Of a stretch of 64,000 nt of DNA, positions 25,718 through 34,719 are shown one piece after another; the first letter of the stretch is position 1, and every line of letters begins with the position of its first letter. The notes beneath the pieces were generated by a model, which searched no databases, was not told where the DNA came from, and saw only the letters and a program-made list of their open reading frames with translations. This DNA is from JAGRAX01 sp041391365 (GTDB lineage Bacteria; Bdellovibrionota_G; JALEGL01; JAGRMV01), in NCBI GenBank assembly GCA_041391365.1, contig JAWKOC010000003.1, positions 124,001-188,000 of the forward strand. The letters run 5' to 3'. A program made the translations under genes and the position numbers.

Positions 25718-27642
25718 CGAACCACAATTGGAGCTGTCAATCTCTTGCTCCCTACATGAACGACCAACGTATAGGTTCCAGCTGTCATCGATTCAGAAAG
25801 AGAAAGATTTAAGCGCTTCGGATCAGATTGACCTTCCACCGCCCACGACTGCACAGATCTTCCATGAAGATCCACCAATGAAATGGCCATGATTTTTTCC
25901 TGTGTCTGTGGCGCAGAATGAAGCTCCACTGAAAAGGTTGCATGGGCAGAAACAGGATTCGGATACACATGAAGACTGGACTTTTGATTGGATTCGCACC
26001 TTGCTCGAACATCATAGACGACTTGCTCTTGTCCATCACACAAAGCATAGCGTGACTCACTTCTAGAAAAAGATTGGATTCTCGCAACACTCGAAGCACA
26101 CCTTTGCTCTGCAAGAGCCAATCCCATGTTCATGATTTTTTTCATCACATCTTGATCATCGACAGATCCAACGTTCGTGCAACACAAAACAACATGAGCA
26201 CCTTGCTGATTTTTTTCACTGTACATCTCTGAACACCCTCCGAACAAATTCAGAGGAGCATCCAATTCAATGGCTCCTGCATCACAAAAATCTGGAGAAC
26301 CATGATCTACTCCTGGATAATTTTGATGGCGCAATCCCATCATGTTTCGTTGATCAAAAGAAGATCCAGCAGAAAAGAAAAGAAGCGGAGTCGATGTACA
26401 CTCTCCCCCATCCACATTGATGCTGCTTGGATCTGGAATTCTTGCCCATATCGGTATGGAAAAAGAACTCACATCCACCAGGGGAGAAAGCAGTAGTAAA
26501 TTTGTAGAAAGATGATCATTTGGATGTGGAAGATAGTTCGACGATGATCCCGTGGCCAAAACATTGTATCCACGGCTCTCACACAGCGGCGGAAAGATTG
26601 GATGTGTCGTCTGACAAAAAACATTTTGGTCCCCTGCCATTCCCGAAGCACTCACCACAATCGAACTATAAACATCCAGACCTCCCAAAACCGTGTTGAG
26701 TGGGTATTGAGGCAGAGAAGAAACATAATAAATGCTCTCTCCTTGATCTGCGTTTCCATCCGTCATGGTGGTCAAAAAAAGTTCAACGCGAACATCCTGC
26801 GCATGAATATGTCCACCTTTCGACAAGGTTGGAATCGGCTGATCGGCAACATTGTTCACAAACGTACAATTGATGATCCTAGCCGTCGAATCCACCACAA
26901 GTGGTTGCAAACCTTCCATATCGACTGCGCCACCCTGCCACGCTTGATTGGAAGAAAAAGTCGTCGCAGACAAACTTACATTGTCCCCACGGTAATACAC
27001 CGCTCCTCCAAGACCATTTGCCACATTCAAAGAAAAGTATGAAAGCCCAAGACTGAGGCTTCGATCTTGAACATGCAAGGCGCCACCATCTTTGCCGACA
27101 CAATGATCAAACCACACAAAAGAAAATGAAGCTGTTTGATTCAGGCTTGGATTTCCTTCAACCCGAAGACATGCACCATCGATCGTAGGAGAAAAAGAAT
27201 CTCTCACAATCGCGTACTGAAGCAAAAACTGATTCGCCGTACCCAAGACCTTGATCATGGAATCAGAAAACACCGCTCCACTGGCGGGCTCAAAAATCAC
27301 TCGATCGTTGCCGATCGATCCTTGAATGGCCACGGACTCCGAAATGATCGCAGGGAGTTGCATGGAAATCACAGGTCCAGAAACAGAAAAAGAAAAACTA
27401 TCAAACACAATGCCATCATAAGGAGACGAGGAAACCATGGCCGTACAACCATTCACCAAACCTCCTCCCGCATTGACCTGCTCCACCGCATCATGGAATG
27501 TACAATTGGCGACCGAAGGATCCGCAGCTCCAAGGTTGGAGTTGACCACATAGACCGAAGCGGAAAAAACCTCCGCACACGTCCAAAAAATGCCCACTCC
27601 CAGGACAAGGTAAGATTTCCAAAAACATTTTGAAGACTTCAT
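25714..27642 (-). CDS. secreted parallel beta-helix protein with T9SS-like C-terminal domain
   Basis: 642 residues with a signal peptide (about 1-28). Residues 30-60 (VYVVNSNLGAADPSVANCTFHDAVEQ) resemble the CSLREC module found at the start of many surface beta-helix proteins. Residues 70-330 show right-handed beta-helix repeats with NG/GGA turns (KDGGALHVQD, GLGGAVYYRGD, WQGGAVDMEG). The last 88 residues (555-642) begin HVYPNPVS and continue VDLHGRSV..., MTAGTYTLVV... and end in IVVR, closely resembling a type A sorting domain of the type IX secretion system. No T9SS genes are in the window, so use of that route is inference. It is a single gene. Confidence 0.75.
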   Translation of the reverse strand: MKSSKCFWKSYLVLGVGIFWTCAEVFSASVYVVNSNLGAADPSVANCTFHDAVEQVNAGGGLVNGCTAMVSSSPYDGIVFDSFSFSVSGPVISMQLPAIISESVAIQGSIGNDRVIFEPASGAVFSDSMIKVLGTANQFLLQYAIVRDSFSPTIDGACLRVEGNPSLNQTASFSFVWFDHCVGKDGGALHVQDRSLSLGLSYFSLNVANGLGGAVYYRGDNVSLSATTFSSNQAWQGGAVDMEGLQPLVVDSTARIINCTFVNNVADQPIPTLSKGGHIHAQDVRVELFLTTMTDGNADQGESIYYVSSLPQYPLNTVLGGLDVYSSIVVSASGMAGDQNVFCQTTHPIFPPLCESRGYNVLATGSSSNYLPHPNDHLSTNLLLLSPLVDVSSFSIPIWARIPDPSSINVDGGECTSTPLLFFSAGSSFDQRNMMGLRHQNYPGVDHGSPDFCDAGAIELDAPLNLFGGCSEMYSEKNQQGAHVVLCCTNVGSVDDQDVMKKIMNMGLALAEQRCASSVARIQSFSRSESRYALCDGQEQVVYDVRARCESNQKSSLHVYPNPVSAHATFSVELHSAPQTQEKIMAISLVDLHGRSVQSWAVEGQSDPKRLNLSLSESMTAGTYTLVVHVGSKRLTAPIVVR

Positions 27643-27735
27643 GGGCTGCCCGTATCACGGCCACATTTTCAATGCAAAGCATAAAAAAACACCCTCTACC
27701 CAACGGATGAGCTTGATCCCAAGATGCAGAAAGAC

Positions 27736-27741
27736 TATAGT
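27736..27741 (+). promoter_or_regulatory. putative -10 (TATAGT) of def operon
   Basis: TATAGT ends 6 nt (ATGTTT) before the ATG at 27748. If used, it excludes the two upstream in-frame ATGs and gives a leaderless message for the def-fmt-PASTA-rpe-rel operon. Confidence 0.5.
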
Positions 27742-27747
27742 ATGTTT

Positions 27748-28278
27748 ATGGCCATTCGAACTTTGCTTACCTATCCAAACCCTATTCTGCACAGGGTTTC
27801 CGCGCCAATCACAGAATTTGATGTGGAATTGGTACATTTGGCCCAGGACATGGTCGAAACCATGAAGCATGCCAATGGCATCGGGCTCGCAGCCCCACAA
27901 ATTGGGGTCTTGAAACGATTGATTGTTGTCCAGGTTCCTGATGAAGATGGAAACATGGGCCCACTCTATACGGTGTGCAACCCCAACATAGCCAAATGCC
28001 AGGGACATGCCAAAATTGAAGAAGGATGCTTAAGCGTACCTGGACTGGGTGTAGAAGTTGATCGATCTTCCAACATTTTGTTGGAGGGGCAAAACCTCGA
28101 TGGATCGGCCTTCCGATTGGAAACCGATGGACTTCTTGCCATTTGTTTCCAACATGAAATCGACCACCTTGATGGAAAGCTCTTGGTCAACTATGTCAGT
28201 TCTGTCAAACGAGAATTGTACAAAAAAGAAATCACAAAAAAAATTCAGCTGGAATCCGACGACGGAATGAACTTATAG
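27748..28278 (+). CDS. def: peptide deformylase
   Basis: Metalloenzyme removing the N-terminal formyl group from new proteins. It has all three signatures: GIGLAAPQIG (44-53), EGCLSVPG (92 on, with the metal-ligand cysteine) and QHEIDHLDG (135 on, with both metal-ligand histidines). From the ATG at 27748 it has 176 residues, normal for type 1B. The upstream ATGs at 27724 and 27742 look non-family. It leads an operon with fmt, the gene that adds the formyl group to Met-tRNA. Confidence 0.97.
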   Translation: MAIRTLLTYPNPILHRVSAPITEFDVELVHLAQDMVETMKHANGIGLAAPQIGVLKRLIVVQVPDEDGNMGPLYTVCNPNIAKCQGHAKIEEGCLSVPGLGVEVDRSSNILLEGQNLDGSAFRLETDGLLAICFQHEIDHLDGKLLVNYVSSVKRELYKKEITKKIQLESDDGMNL

Positions 28279-28299
28279 AGGGCCTTGAATCGCTCCACC

Positions 28300-29236
28300 A
28301 TGAGATTGCCCCAACGAAAAATTGTATTCTTCGGAACACCCGACATTGCAGCTTCGATCCTCGAATCTCTTTTGCAAGATGGCCGAGAAATTTCCATGGT
28401 TCTCTCGCAGCCAGACCGACCTGCTGGACGAGGTCAAAAAATGCACCCGAGCCCCGTCAAAGCCCTCGCAAAGCAATATGATCTTCTCTGTCTTTGTCCT
28501 GAAAAAATCATTCAACAAGAAATGGAACCGATTCTCAGTCAATACAAAGATCATATCTTTGTGGTTGTCGCCTATGGAAAAATTCTTCGACCTTGGTTGA
28601 TTGACCTCCCTCACCGTATCATCAACGTGCACGCGTCTCTTTTGCCTCGTTGGAGAGGAGCAGCGCCCATCCACCGATCGATCATGGCTGGAGATACACT
28701 CTCTGGAGTTACCATCATGAAAAAAATCGTTCCCGAATTGGATGCTGGAGACATGTTGTTGCAAAAAAATTCCATCGATATTGATGTAAACACAGGAGAG
28801 CTCCTCACCGCGATGACAACTCGGAAGCTCAAGCCTTGCAGGAAGCCTTATGTCTCATTGATCAAAATCTTGACCACTATCAAGCGCAAGATCTATCACA
28901 AGTTACGTATGCAGAAAAGATCACGGTTGAAGAGGCAAAATTTCATGGAACAAAATGTTTTGAAATTCACAAATCCACATCCGTGGCCTCTGTCCTTTTC
29001 CCGGTGCATACACATTTGCAGATCAAACACGAATCAAACTTTATCGAAGCCACCCTGGATCAACTGAAATGAAATTGAGCCCTGGTCATCTGCATATGAA
29101 AAATGAACGTCTGATGGTAGGCTGCCAAGATGGCGTGTTGGAAATCATCGAATTGCAACGAGAAGGAAAATCTAAACAAACCCCAAAGGAACTGATCCCT
29201 TTCTTTCAAAGCAAAGGAATTGAACAATGGAAATGA
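28300..29236 (+). pseudogene. fmt: methionyl-tRNA formyltransferase, interrupted by frameshifts
   Basis: Fmt formylates initiator Met-tRNA. Residues from 28300 are family-like (KIVFFGTPDIAASIL, SQPDRPAGRGQK, VVAYGKILRPWLIDLP, NVHASLLPRWRGAAPI, LDAGDMLLQK). Near 28815-28825 the homologous frame changes: SEAQALQEALCLIDQN ... YAEKITVEEAKF is in the next frame. Between about 28960 and 29003 it changes again: PGAYTFADQTRIKLYR ... LEIIELQREGKSKQ runs in the third frame to the TGA at 29234-29236. Total length is what an intact gene of about 312 codons needs, give or take the indels. The breaks lie near short homopolymers, so sequence error is at least as likely as decay. The stop overlaps the next start (ATGA). 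Confidence 0.85.
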
Positions 29237-29904
29237 GCCACAAGAAAAGAATTCTCATGTGTCTTGCAGCCCTTTTTGGGTCGTTCTCCATTACATTTCT
29301 TGTTACATTGCAACTGTTGGTCCACGAAAAATCACAAGTGACCGTGCCCAACTTGGTGGGACAGTCTTTCGAGCAGGCGCAACAACACATGCAAGAATTG
29401 GGATTGGAACTGGTGATTGAAGAGCAACGCTTTGAACCCGACCAATATCCAGGAACCATCTTGAGACAATCGATTGATCCAGGTCAAGAAATTCCCAAAG
29501 GAAGAAAAATTTTCATCACGCAAAGCAAAGAACCCTTGATCGATTCGATGCCAGATCTGATCGATCAAGACCTAACCGCCGTAAAAGCCATGTTGTCCAA
29601 ATTGGAGATCAGATCCGTGGAACTCAGCTATGCATGTTCCAATCGAATTCGACAAGGCAGCGTCCTGGTGCAAAAACCTTCTTTCGGTCTGGCTAGCTCC
29701 GGCCAAACCATTCATTTGCTTGTTTCCGAGGGGCCTTGCGAAACTCCCTACCTTTTGGCAGATCCAGTGTTGTTTTCCGACGATCAAATCTTAAGCGATC
29801 TACGCGCATTTCAAAAACATCCCAACGAAGAAAGTCTACGAAAAATACGTTCCATGAAAAAAGGAACTCTTGTCAGTCCTTCATCCTTTGGTGTAAAAGA
29901 ATGA
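29233..29904 (+). CDS. membrane-anchored PASTA-domain protein
   Basis: One N-terminal membrane helix (about 10-28; LMCLAALFGSFSITFLVTL), then two PASTA domains facing the periplasm. The first (about 35-100) has VPNLVGQSFEQAQQHMQELGLEL and SIDPGQEIPKGRKI. The second (about 105-168) has MPDLIDQDLTAVKAMLSKLEI and PSFGLASSGQTIHLLVSEG. The remaining 55 residues are unassigned. PASTA modules bind peptidoglycan stems in kinases and PBPs; here no catalytic domain is attached. The ATG at 29233 overlaps the fmt stop; an ATG at 29227 is also possible. It overlaps rpe by 4 nt. Confidence 0.9.
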   Translation: MSHKKRILMCLAALFGSFSITFLVTLQLLVHEKSQVTVPNLVGQSFEQAQQHMQELGLELVIEEQRFEPDQYPGTILRQSIDPGQEIPKGRKIFITQSKEPLIDSMPDLIDQDLTAVKAMLSKLEIRSVELSYACSNRIRQGSVLVQKPSFGLASSGQTIHLLVSEGPCETPYLLADPVLFSDDQILSDLRAFQKHPNEESLRKIRSMKKGTLVSPSSFGVKE

Positions 29905-30557
29905 ACATGATCATTGCGCCATCGATTTTGTCCGCTGATTTTAGCCGGCTCAAAGATGAAATTCAGGCCGTAGAGGCAGCAGGAGCGGATTGGATTCACG
30001 TGGATGTCATGGATGGTCATTTTGTACCCAACCTTACGCTTGGGCCTCCTGTGATCTCATGCATTCGAAAAATCACGAATTTACCCCTCGATGTTCATTT
30101 GATGATTCAAAACCCTGAACAAACCATTGAACACTATCAAGATGCAGGAGCGGATTGGATTTCTGTTCATCCAGAGTCCACACCTCACCTTCATCGAGCC
30201 CTGGGATTGATCAAAAAAAGAGGCACAAAAGCCAGCGTGAGCCTCAATCCGGCAACATCCTTGGAAAGTGTATGGCCAGTATTGGATGAGTTAGATATGG
30301 TACTGATCATGAGTGTAAATCCTGGATTTGGAGGGCAACAATTCATCCCTTCTTCTGTCCAAAAAATCAAAAATCTCTCTCAAACCATCCAGGAAAAAAA
30401 ATTGGCAACATTGATTGAAGTAGATGGGGGAATCAATCAACAGACCATCACTGACGTGGTCAAAGCCGGAGCAAACGTGGTGGTTGCAGGTTCAGCGATT
30501 TTCAATCAACAACCCTATCAAAAAAACATTGAGGGTTTAAGAAATGGTGCCGTTTAA
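29901..30557 (+). CDS. rpe: ribulose-phosphate 3-epimerase
   Basis: TIM-barrel enzyme interconverting ribulose-5-P and xylulose-5-P in the pentose phosphate pathway. The 218 residues include IIAPSILSADFSRL, HVDVMDGHFVPNLTLGP, DVHLMIQNPE, MSVNPGFGGQQF, EVDGGI and VVAGSAIF, which include the metal-binding histidines and catalytic aspartates. The ATG at 29901 overlaps the PASTA gene stop (ATGA); the open frame extends upstream only in another gene's register. The next gene starts 14 nt before its end. Confidence 0.97.
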   Translation: MNMIIAPSILSADFSRLKDEIQAVEAAGADWIHVDVMDGHFVPNLTLGPPVISCIRKITNLPLDVHLMIQNPEQTIEHYQDAGADWISVHPESTPHLHRALGLIKKRGTKASVSLNPATSLESVWPVLDELDMVLIMSVNPGFGGQQFIPSSVQKIKNLSQTIQEKKLATLIEVDGGINQQTITDVVKAGANVVVAGSAIFNQQPYQKNIEGLRNGAV

Positions 30558-31536
30558 CCACCAAAACAATTCTCCTCTCTCAAAAATTTTGCAAGATCAA
30601 AAAGTAAATGATCTCTTGCTGAAAATTCGCCACTCTGTCCAAAATCGCTTGGCCATTTCCATCACACCCGATGAAATTCGATACATGAGAAAAACCTTTC
30701 ACAACTCTATCGCCGACGGAGAAAAGAAACTTCATGACTTTTCCAAAAGCATCATCAAACACTATTGGGGTGGTCAAGAAGTATCTCTACGCATGATCAT
30801 TTGGGGTCGATGCAGAGACTATGCCCACAACCAGATCGAAAAAACGTATCATGATCTTTTCCCAGAGGAGCTAGAGGAAAGTCGACGATTTGATTCGAGA
30901 ATCACTCGAAAATATACACCCGTTTGTGGTCAGTGTGACCAAACCACCAACGTGATTGCGTCGTTTTATCACTACCAACTGAAAAATCTTGGAAACCATG
31001 CCTTGGATAGTTTTTTTACGCGCATCAAAACCACACAAAACATTTGTTACAAAGTAGCCGACATGGTTTTTGATCTAGATCAAATGTTCACACGAGATAA
31101 AATTTTTAACGACTATTCACAAATTCTAACCGATGTATATGGCATCAAAATGACATTCCGTACAAAAAAACAACTTCATGGGGCGGTTGAATACATCAAA
31201 AGCAATTCTACCTACAAAATTGTGGAAGAAAAAAACTACCTCGGAAAAAGCAAAAAAAAGAATGGATTTGAAGTGTACAAGATCGTCTTGCAACAGGACC
31301 GGCAAATTTTCGAAATCCAACTTCAAACCCAAAAAATGTTTGCATTTGAAAAAGAAAATGCAAACGCAAGTCACAAAACCTACAAAGAAAAACAAATGGA
31401 GCAGCGTCGTAGATTGGGAAGAGAATATGCCAATTTGTACCGTGCTCTTGGTCATATGTTCACGCACGAACGATCTCCCACCATCGAACACATCGAATTG
31501 GGCATGACCCAAAAAGGCATGGACGACGAGTTCTAA
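30544..31536 (+). CDS. RelA/SpoT-like nucleotidyltransferase-fold protein (divergent)
   Basis: 330 residues, no signal peptide. Residues 155-285 follow the order of the RelA/SpoT synthetase domain: RIKTTQNICYK (160-170) for 'RxKxxxSIxxK', TDVYGIKMTF (D197) for 'D..GiRi', KKNGFEVYK (239-246) for 'NGYxSxH', and EIQLQTQKM (from E257) for 'EvQiRT..M', then HKTYKEK. Differences are the Arg-to-Gln change in EIQLQT and GFEVYK in place of GYQSLH, so activity may be altered. The N-terminal 150 residues are helical and unassigned. A (p)ppGpp-synthetase-like or tRNA-modifying (toxSAS-like) role is possible but unproven. GAGG lies about 9 nt before the ATG. It is the last gene of the def operon. Confidence 0.62.
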   Translation: MVPFNHQNNSPLSKILQDQKVNDLLLKIRHSVQNRLAISITPDEIRYMRKTFHNSIADGEKKLHDFSKSIIKHYWGGQEVSLRMIIWGRCRDYAHNQIEKTYHDLFPEELEESRRFDSRITRKYTPVCGQCDQTTNVIASFYHYQLKNLGNHALDSFFTRIKTTQNICYKVADMVFDLDQMFTRDKIFNDYSQILTDVYGIKMTFRTKKQLHGAVEYIKSNSTYKIVEEKNYLGKSKKKNGFEVYKIVLQQDRQIFEIQLQTQKMFAFEKENANASHKTYKEKQMEQRRRLGREYANLYRALGHMFTHERSPTIEHIELGMTQKGMDDEF

Positions 31537-31681
31537 CACGATAAGAGAACATTTTACGTTTCCTCATTTAGGATCATTCATGGTGGCTCACATCATCACT
31601 ACCCCAGTACACTTTATGGTGTGAAACGGACCATGTTCTTTTCGATCCAATTGTGGCATAATATCTTCTGAGGGGACTTCT

Positions 31682-32536
31682 ATGAAATCAATGCATTTTC
31701 TATGGCTATTCCTGTTTGTTGTTGGTTTGCAGCCGTGCTTTGTCCAGGCACAAATGTCCGAACAGTATGAATTGGGGTATGGCATTTTTTTGACCATTGT
31801 TCCCAACCAAGACGACGTCCCACAAGCATTCTCTCTGGACATGGAACAGGGTCATTGCGATCTCCAAGGAGATCCCCTTTTCAAAGAATGTTTAGAAGGT
31901 CCTCGATCCATGATGGGTCCAGAATACACATACCATTGCGTCAGCGAAGATTCATCCATTTTTCAGAAAGTCGTTCTAGGGCCCATTGGAGAACCAGGTC
32001 TTTCTAAAGACAATCGCGTTTGCAACAACGGATACATTCGCATGTCCGACAAGAATTCCTTAAACCTTTCCTATGAAATCAATGAATTTCGAGATTTGAA
32101 TCTACCCAAACTCTTCGAATGGGAATCATTGACCATGACTCGGTCAAAGAAACTTCCCACAATTTTCATTCGAAAAAATCACAAACTCCTCATGGAGATT
32201 AGCACCTATGTAGGGTCATCTAAAATCCCAACATCAGATCTCATCACCATCGAAAAGGGTCAATGCAGTGTAGGAAAAGGTCAAATGTCGACCAAAAAGA
32301 ACTCAGACTCACATCAGTCTCCCGATCATATGACATGGGTGTGCGCCCAAGCATCCACAAATGATCTCTTCAATGTTCATTTGCTCATTCCCGATCCATC
32401 GGAAACTCGAGAGCATTCGATCTTTGTCAATCAATTGCACAATTGCCGCGACATTCAAGAAGAAAATGGGGTTCATCGAATCTGTGATGAACAAAATATT
32501 TTTCACCGAACGTATGATGACTACATCAACGAATAG
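31682..32536 (+). CDS. exported cysteine-containing protein of unknown function
   Basis: 284 residues with a signal peptide (cleavage after CFVQA, about residue 23). Nine or so cysteines are spread across the mature part (GHCDLQG, KECLEG, YHCVSE, RVCNNG, GQCSVGK, WVCAQA, HNCRDI, RICDEQ), suggesting disulfides in two similar halves: 'GxC..G...' followed by 'W/YxC' occurs around 58-87 and 195-217. I recognise no family. GAGGGG lies about 9 nt before the ATG and a GCATAATA -10-like element about 30 nt upstream. It is convergent with the outer-membrane barrel gene. Confidence 0.65.
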   Translation: MKSMHFLWLFLFVVGLQPCFVQAQMSEQYELGYGIFLTIVPNQDDVPQAFSLDMEQGHCDLQGDPLFKECLEGPRSMMGPEYTYHCVSEDSSIFQKVVLGPIGEPGLSKDNRVCNNGYIRMSDKNSLNLSYEINEFRDLNLPKLFEWESLTMTRSKKLPTIFIRKNHKLLMEISTYVGSSKIPTSDLITIEKGQCSVGKGQMSTKKNSDSHQSPDHMTWVCAQASTNDLFNVHLLIPDPSETREHSIFVNQLHNCRDIQEENGVHRICDEQNIFHRTYDDYINE

Positions 32537-32545
32537 AGATCCATT

Positions 32546-33628
32546 CTAAATATCCAAACGGAATCCGATGTAGTTGGTGATTCTTTGGAAATCACGACTC
32601 TGAGAAGAAAAATTGTCCCCGATGTAACTCAGTTTGTTTTCAATCGACAGTCTTTTTGATGGATGATAGCTGCATTTGAAAACAAAGGAGTTGAAGTTTT
32701 CATCTTCGGAATCACTCAAAAGAAGCCTTTGTCCTTCTGAATCCACAAAAATCACCGAAGGAAATTTTTTGAACTGAAGATTGGCGATGACATGCAATCC
32801 ATATTTGGGATCATGATCTTGATTCTCTCCCCATACAAAAGACTGAATCAACGATATTTTGTGATTGCGATAAGAAAAATTCTGACTGGTTGAAGTGCTG
32901 TCGAGAAAACTATACTGGACAGACAAAAAGGGGACGGTCAGCAGCTGTCCAAAAAAGGAAAAACTCTGCGTCTGGTCCAGTCGGGTTGAAGAGCTAAAAT
33001 TCTGACGAGAATACTGATACTCACCTCCCAATACCAGTTTGTTTTCGATGGTACGGGACAATCTTGCTGAGGTCGACAAATGAACATAAGAAAAATTGTC
33101 CACGGCGATGAAATTGAAATAATCAAAATGCTGATTGACCGTAAATGTGGTTTGCTCGGGGAGAAAAAATCGAAGACCCAGGTCGGTACCTCCTAGGAAA
33201 AAATCTTCATTTACATCCAACAAAGCGCTGTCTTTTTCGTTTCTTTCATTTTGATATTTGAATTGCGTGTTCCAATAGATCCTGCCCATGCTTCCCATGG
33301 GGATGTCCAAAAAAGTACTAAAATTTTGAATGAATAAATCTTGTTCTTGGTATTGGAAAAACTTTTTGGCTCCCCCTTGATATTCCCACCCCAAAACAGA
33401 GTTTGAGGGTGCCGTCATTTTTCCCTTGGCTTGGAAAAGAACCCTCGCCAAAAAATCTTTTCGCGTGTCCGCCAAACTTTTGAATGTGTTTGAATCAAAC
33501 TCAAGACCCATCTGAAAGCTTTGCTGGGTTTGATAATGTGTTTCTTCCAAAGTTTCTGCTTTTGCAGTTTGGCCAAAAAAAACGAAAGAACTACAACCTA
33601 GACATGCGATGAAAAAAAAACGTTTCAA
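32546..33628 (-). CDS. outer-membrane beta-barrel protein (unknown function)
   Basis: 360 residues with a signal peptide (cleavage after FGQTAKA, about residue 24). The mature chain is a succession of amphipathic strands with alternating aromatic residues (FSTFLDIPMG, IYWNTQFKYQN, YVHLSTSARLS, FLSVQYSFLD) and ends in GFRLDI, a barrel-like ending though without the classic C-terminal Phe. It resembles uncharacterised porin-like proteins linked to polysaccharide or exosortase loci only in general character. The ATG overlaps the upstream coiled-coil gene by 4 nt. It is last in the hisS-to-barrel run. Confidence 0.7.
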   Translation of the reverse strand: MKRFFFIACLGCSSFVFFGQTAKAETLEETHYQTQQSFQMGLEFDSNTFKSLADTRKDFLARVLFQAKGKMTAPSNSVLGWEYQGGAKKFFQYQEQDLFIQNFSTFLDIPMGSMGRIYWNTQFKYQNERNEKDSALLDVNEDFFLGGTDLGLRFFLPEQTTFTVNQHFDYFNFIAVDNFSYVHLSTSARLSRTIENKLVLGGEYQYSRQNFSSSTRLDQTQSFSFFGQLLTVPFLSVQYSFLDSTSTSQNFSYRNHKISLIQSFVWGENQDHDPKYGLHVIANLQFKKFPSVIFVDSEGQRLLLSDSEDENFNSFVFKCSYHPSKRLSIENKLSYIGDNFSSQSRDFQRITNYIGFRLDI

Positions 33629-34719
33629 GGTCTAGCATTTTCCGACAACAACAGGTTCAACTCTTGTTTTTGCTTAGAAAGTTTTTTTAGAGCATCTCGA
33701 TATACGTCCATCTGATGATCCAAGTCATTCATGGAAGAAGCATCCGAAAACTCTACCCATTGCTGCGAGTCTACCGAGTCAATCCCTTTTCGTGGATGAA
33801 AGGAGTGGTCCACAGAAATGGATTCCCCCGTTGTAGGTGCAGCGGCTGCATCCGTTTGCTGAGGGTTCACATCCGAAGTTGGAGTAGGATCTGATCCCGG
33901 CGCAGCCAATGGATCCTCGGAGGAGGGACCGGTCTGAACATCCTCTGATCCTTTTTGCACTGTGGATGAATAAATGGACAAATTTCCATTGTTTCTACGT
34001 GCCGCCGAATTGGAAGAAAAATTTTTCTCGCCAAAAAATTGCTCTTCATTGAGCAAATGCGCAACTTCTTTCATCAAAAACATTTTTTTTCGTTTTTGAA
34101 CTTTCAAAGTCTCCAACTCCTTGAGCTTGGTCCGAATGTGCTGAGAAAGATCTTCAACGGCCGCAATCTGTTCTCTGAGTTCAGACTCATTTTGAGTTGG
34201 ATCGAGAGAAATATTCAAGGGAACTGGAGAAACATTGGCATAAATCTGTTTTGAAATGTTCTCTTTTTCTTCATAAAGCTTTTTGATTTCCAAACCATGT
34301 TGACGAGATTGCTCTTCATCTACATTTTGACCTTGAATGTTGGCTGTGAGCTGATCGATCTGACCTTGCAAGGTTTTGAGTAATTTTGTTTCAGTGATGG
34401 CGAGATCATCTCGATGTTTTTGCAGTTGTACGCGCTGCTCTTCCAATTGTTGACTCAGGCTCTCCATTTCCTTGAGCTTGGTTTGATTGGGAATTTTTTT
34501 TACCATCGATGTTTGGGTATGAGATGCAACGGGTTGATAATTCGACAAAGAGTGCTCGATGCTTTGCAATTTTTCCTCTTGGATCATCAACTGATGTCTT
34601 TTAATTTGATATTCAGAACGCAGCTGCGCGAGATTCTCCGCCCAGGAGATCGCGGGTAGAGACAAAAGTCCTGAAATCAGGATCCGTGCTCCAATCATCT
34701 TGTGGTTACGAGATGCCAT
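33625..34719 (-). CDS. exported coiled-coil protein
   Basis: Signal peptide, then a long predicted coiled coil (about 30-210) with heptad-like Leu/Gln/Lys/Glu content (LKEMESLSQQLEEQRVQLQK). A disordered Pro/Ser/Thr/Ala linker (about 250-305; DPTPTSDVNPQQTDAAAAP) follows, and a final short helix pair. No catalytic motif. It may act as a periplasmic spacer or partner of the downstream barrel (inference from operon order). I use the ATG at 34719, which has GGAAAAG 4-5 nt upstream, over 34746 and 34698. It overlaps the NtrC gene by 14 nt and the barrel by 4 nt. Confidence 0.68.
   Translation of the reverse strand: MASRNHKMIGARILISGLLSLPAISWAENLAQLRSEYQIKRHQLMIQEEKLQSIEHSLSNYQPVASHTQTSMVKKIPNQTKLKEMESLSQQLEEQRVQLQKHRDDLAITETKLLKTLQGQIDQLTANIQGQNVDEEQSRQHGLEIKKLYEEKENISKQIYANVSPVPLNISLDPTQNESELREQIAAVEDLSQHIRTKLKELETLKVQKRKKMFLMKEVAHLLNEEQFFGEKNFSSNSAARRNNGNLSIYSSTVQKGSEDVQTGPSSEDPLAAPGSDPTPTSDVNPQQTDAAAAPTTGESISVDHSFHPRKGIDSVDSQQWVEFSDASSMNDLDHQMDVYRDALKKLSKQKQELNLLLSENARP

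Noticed and set aside
26602..27633. Plus-strand frames opposite the beta-helix gene
   Set aside because: Arg/His-rich translations without domains, typical of the antisense of a repeat-rich coding region.
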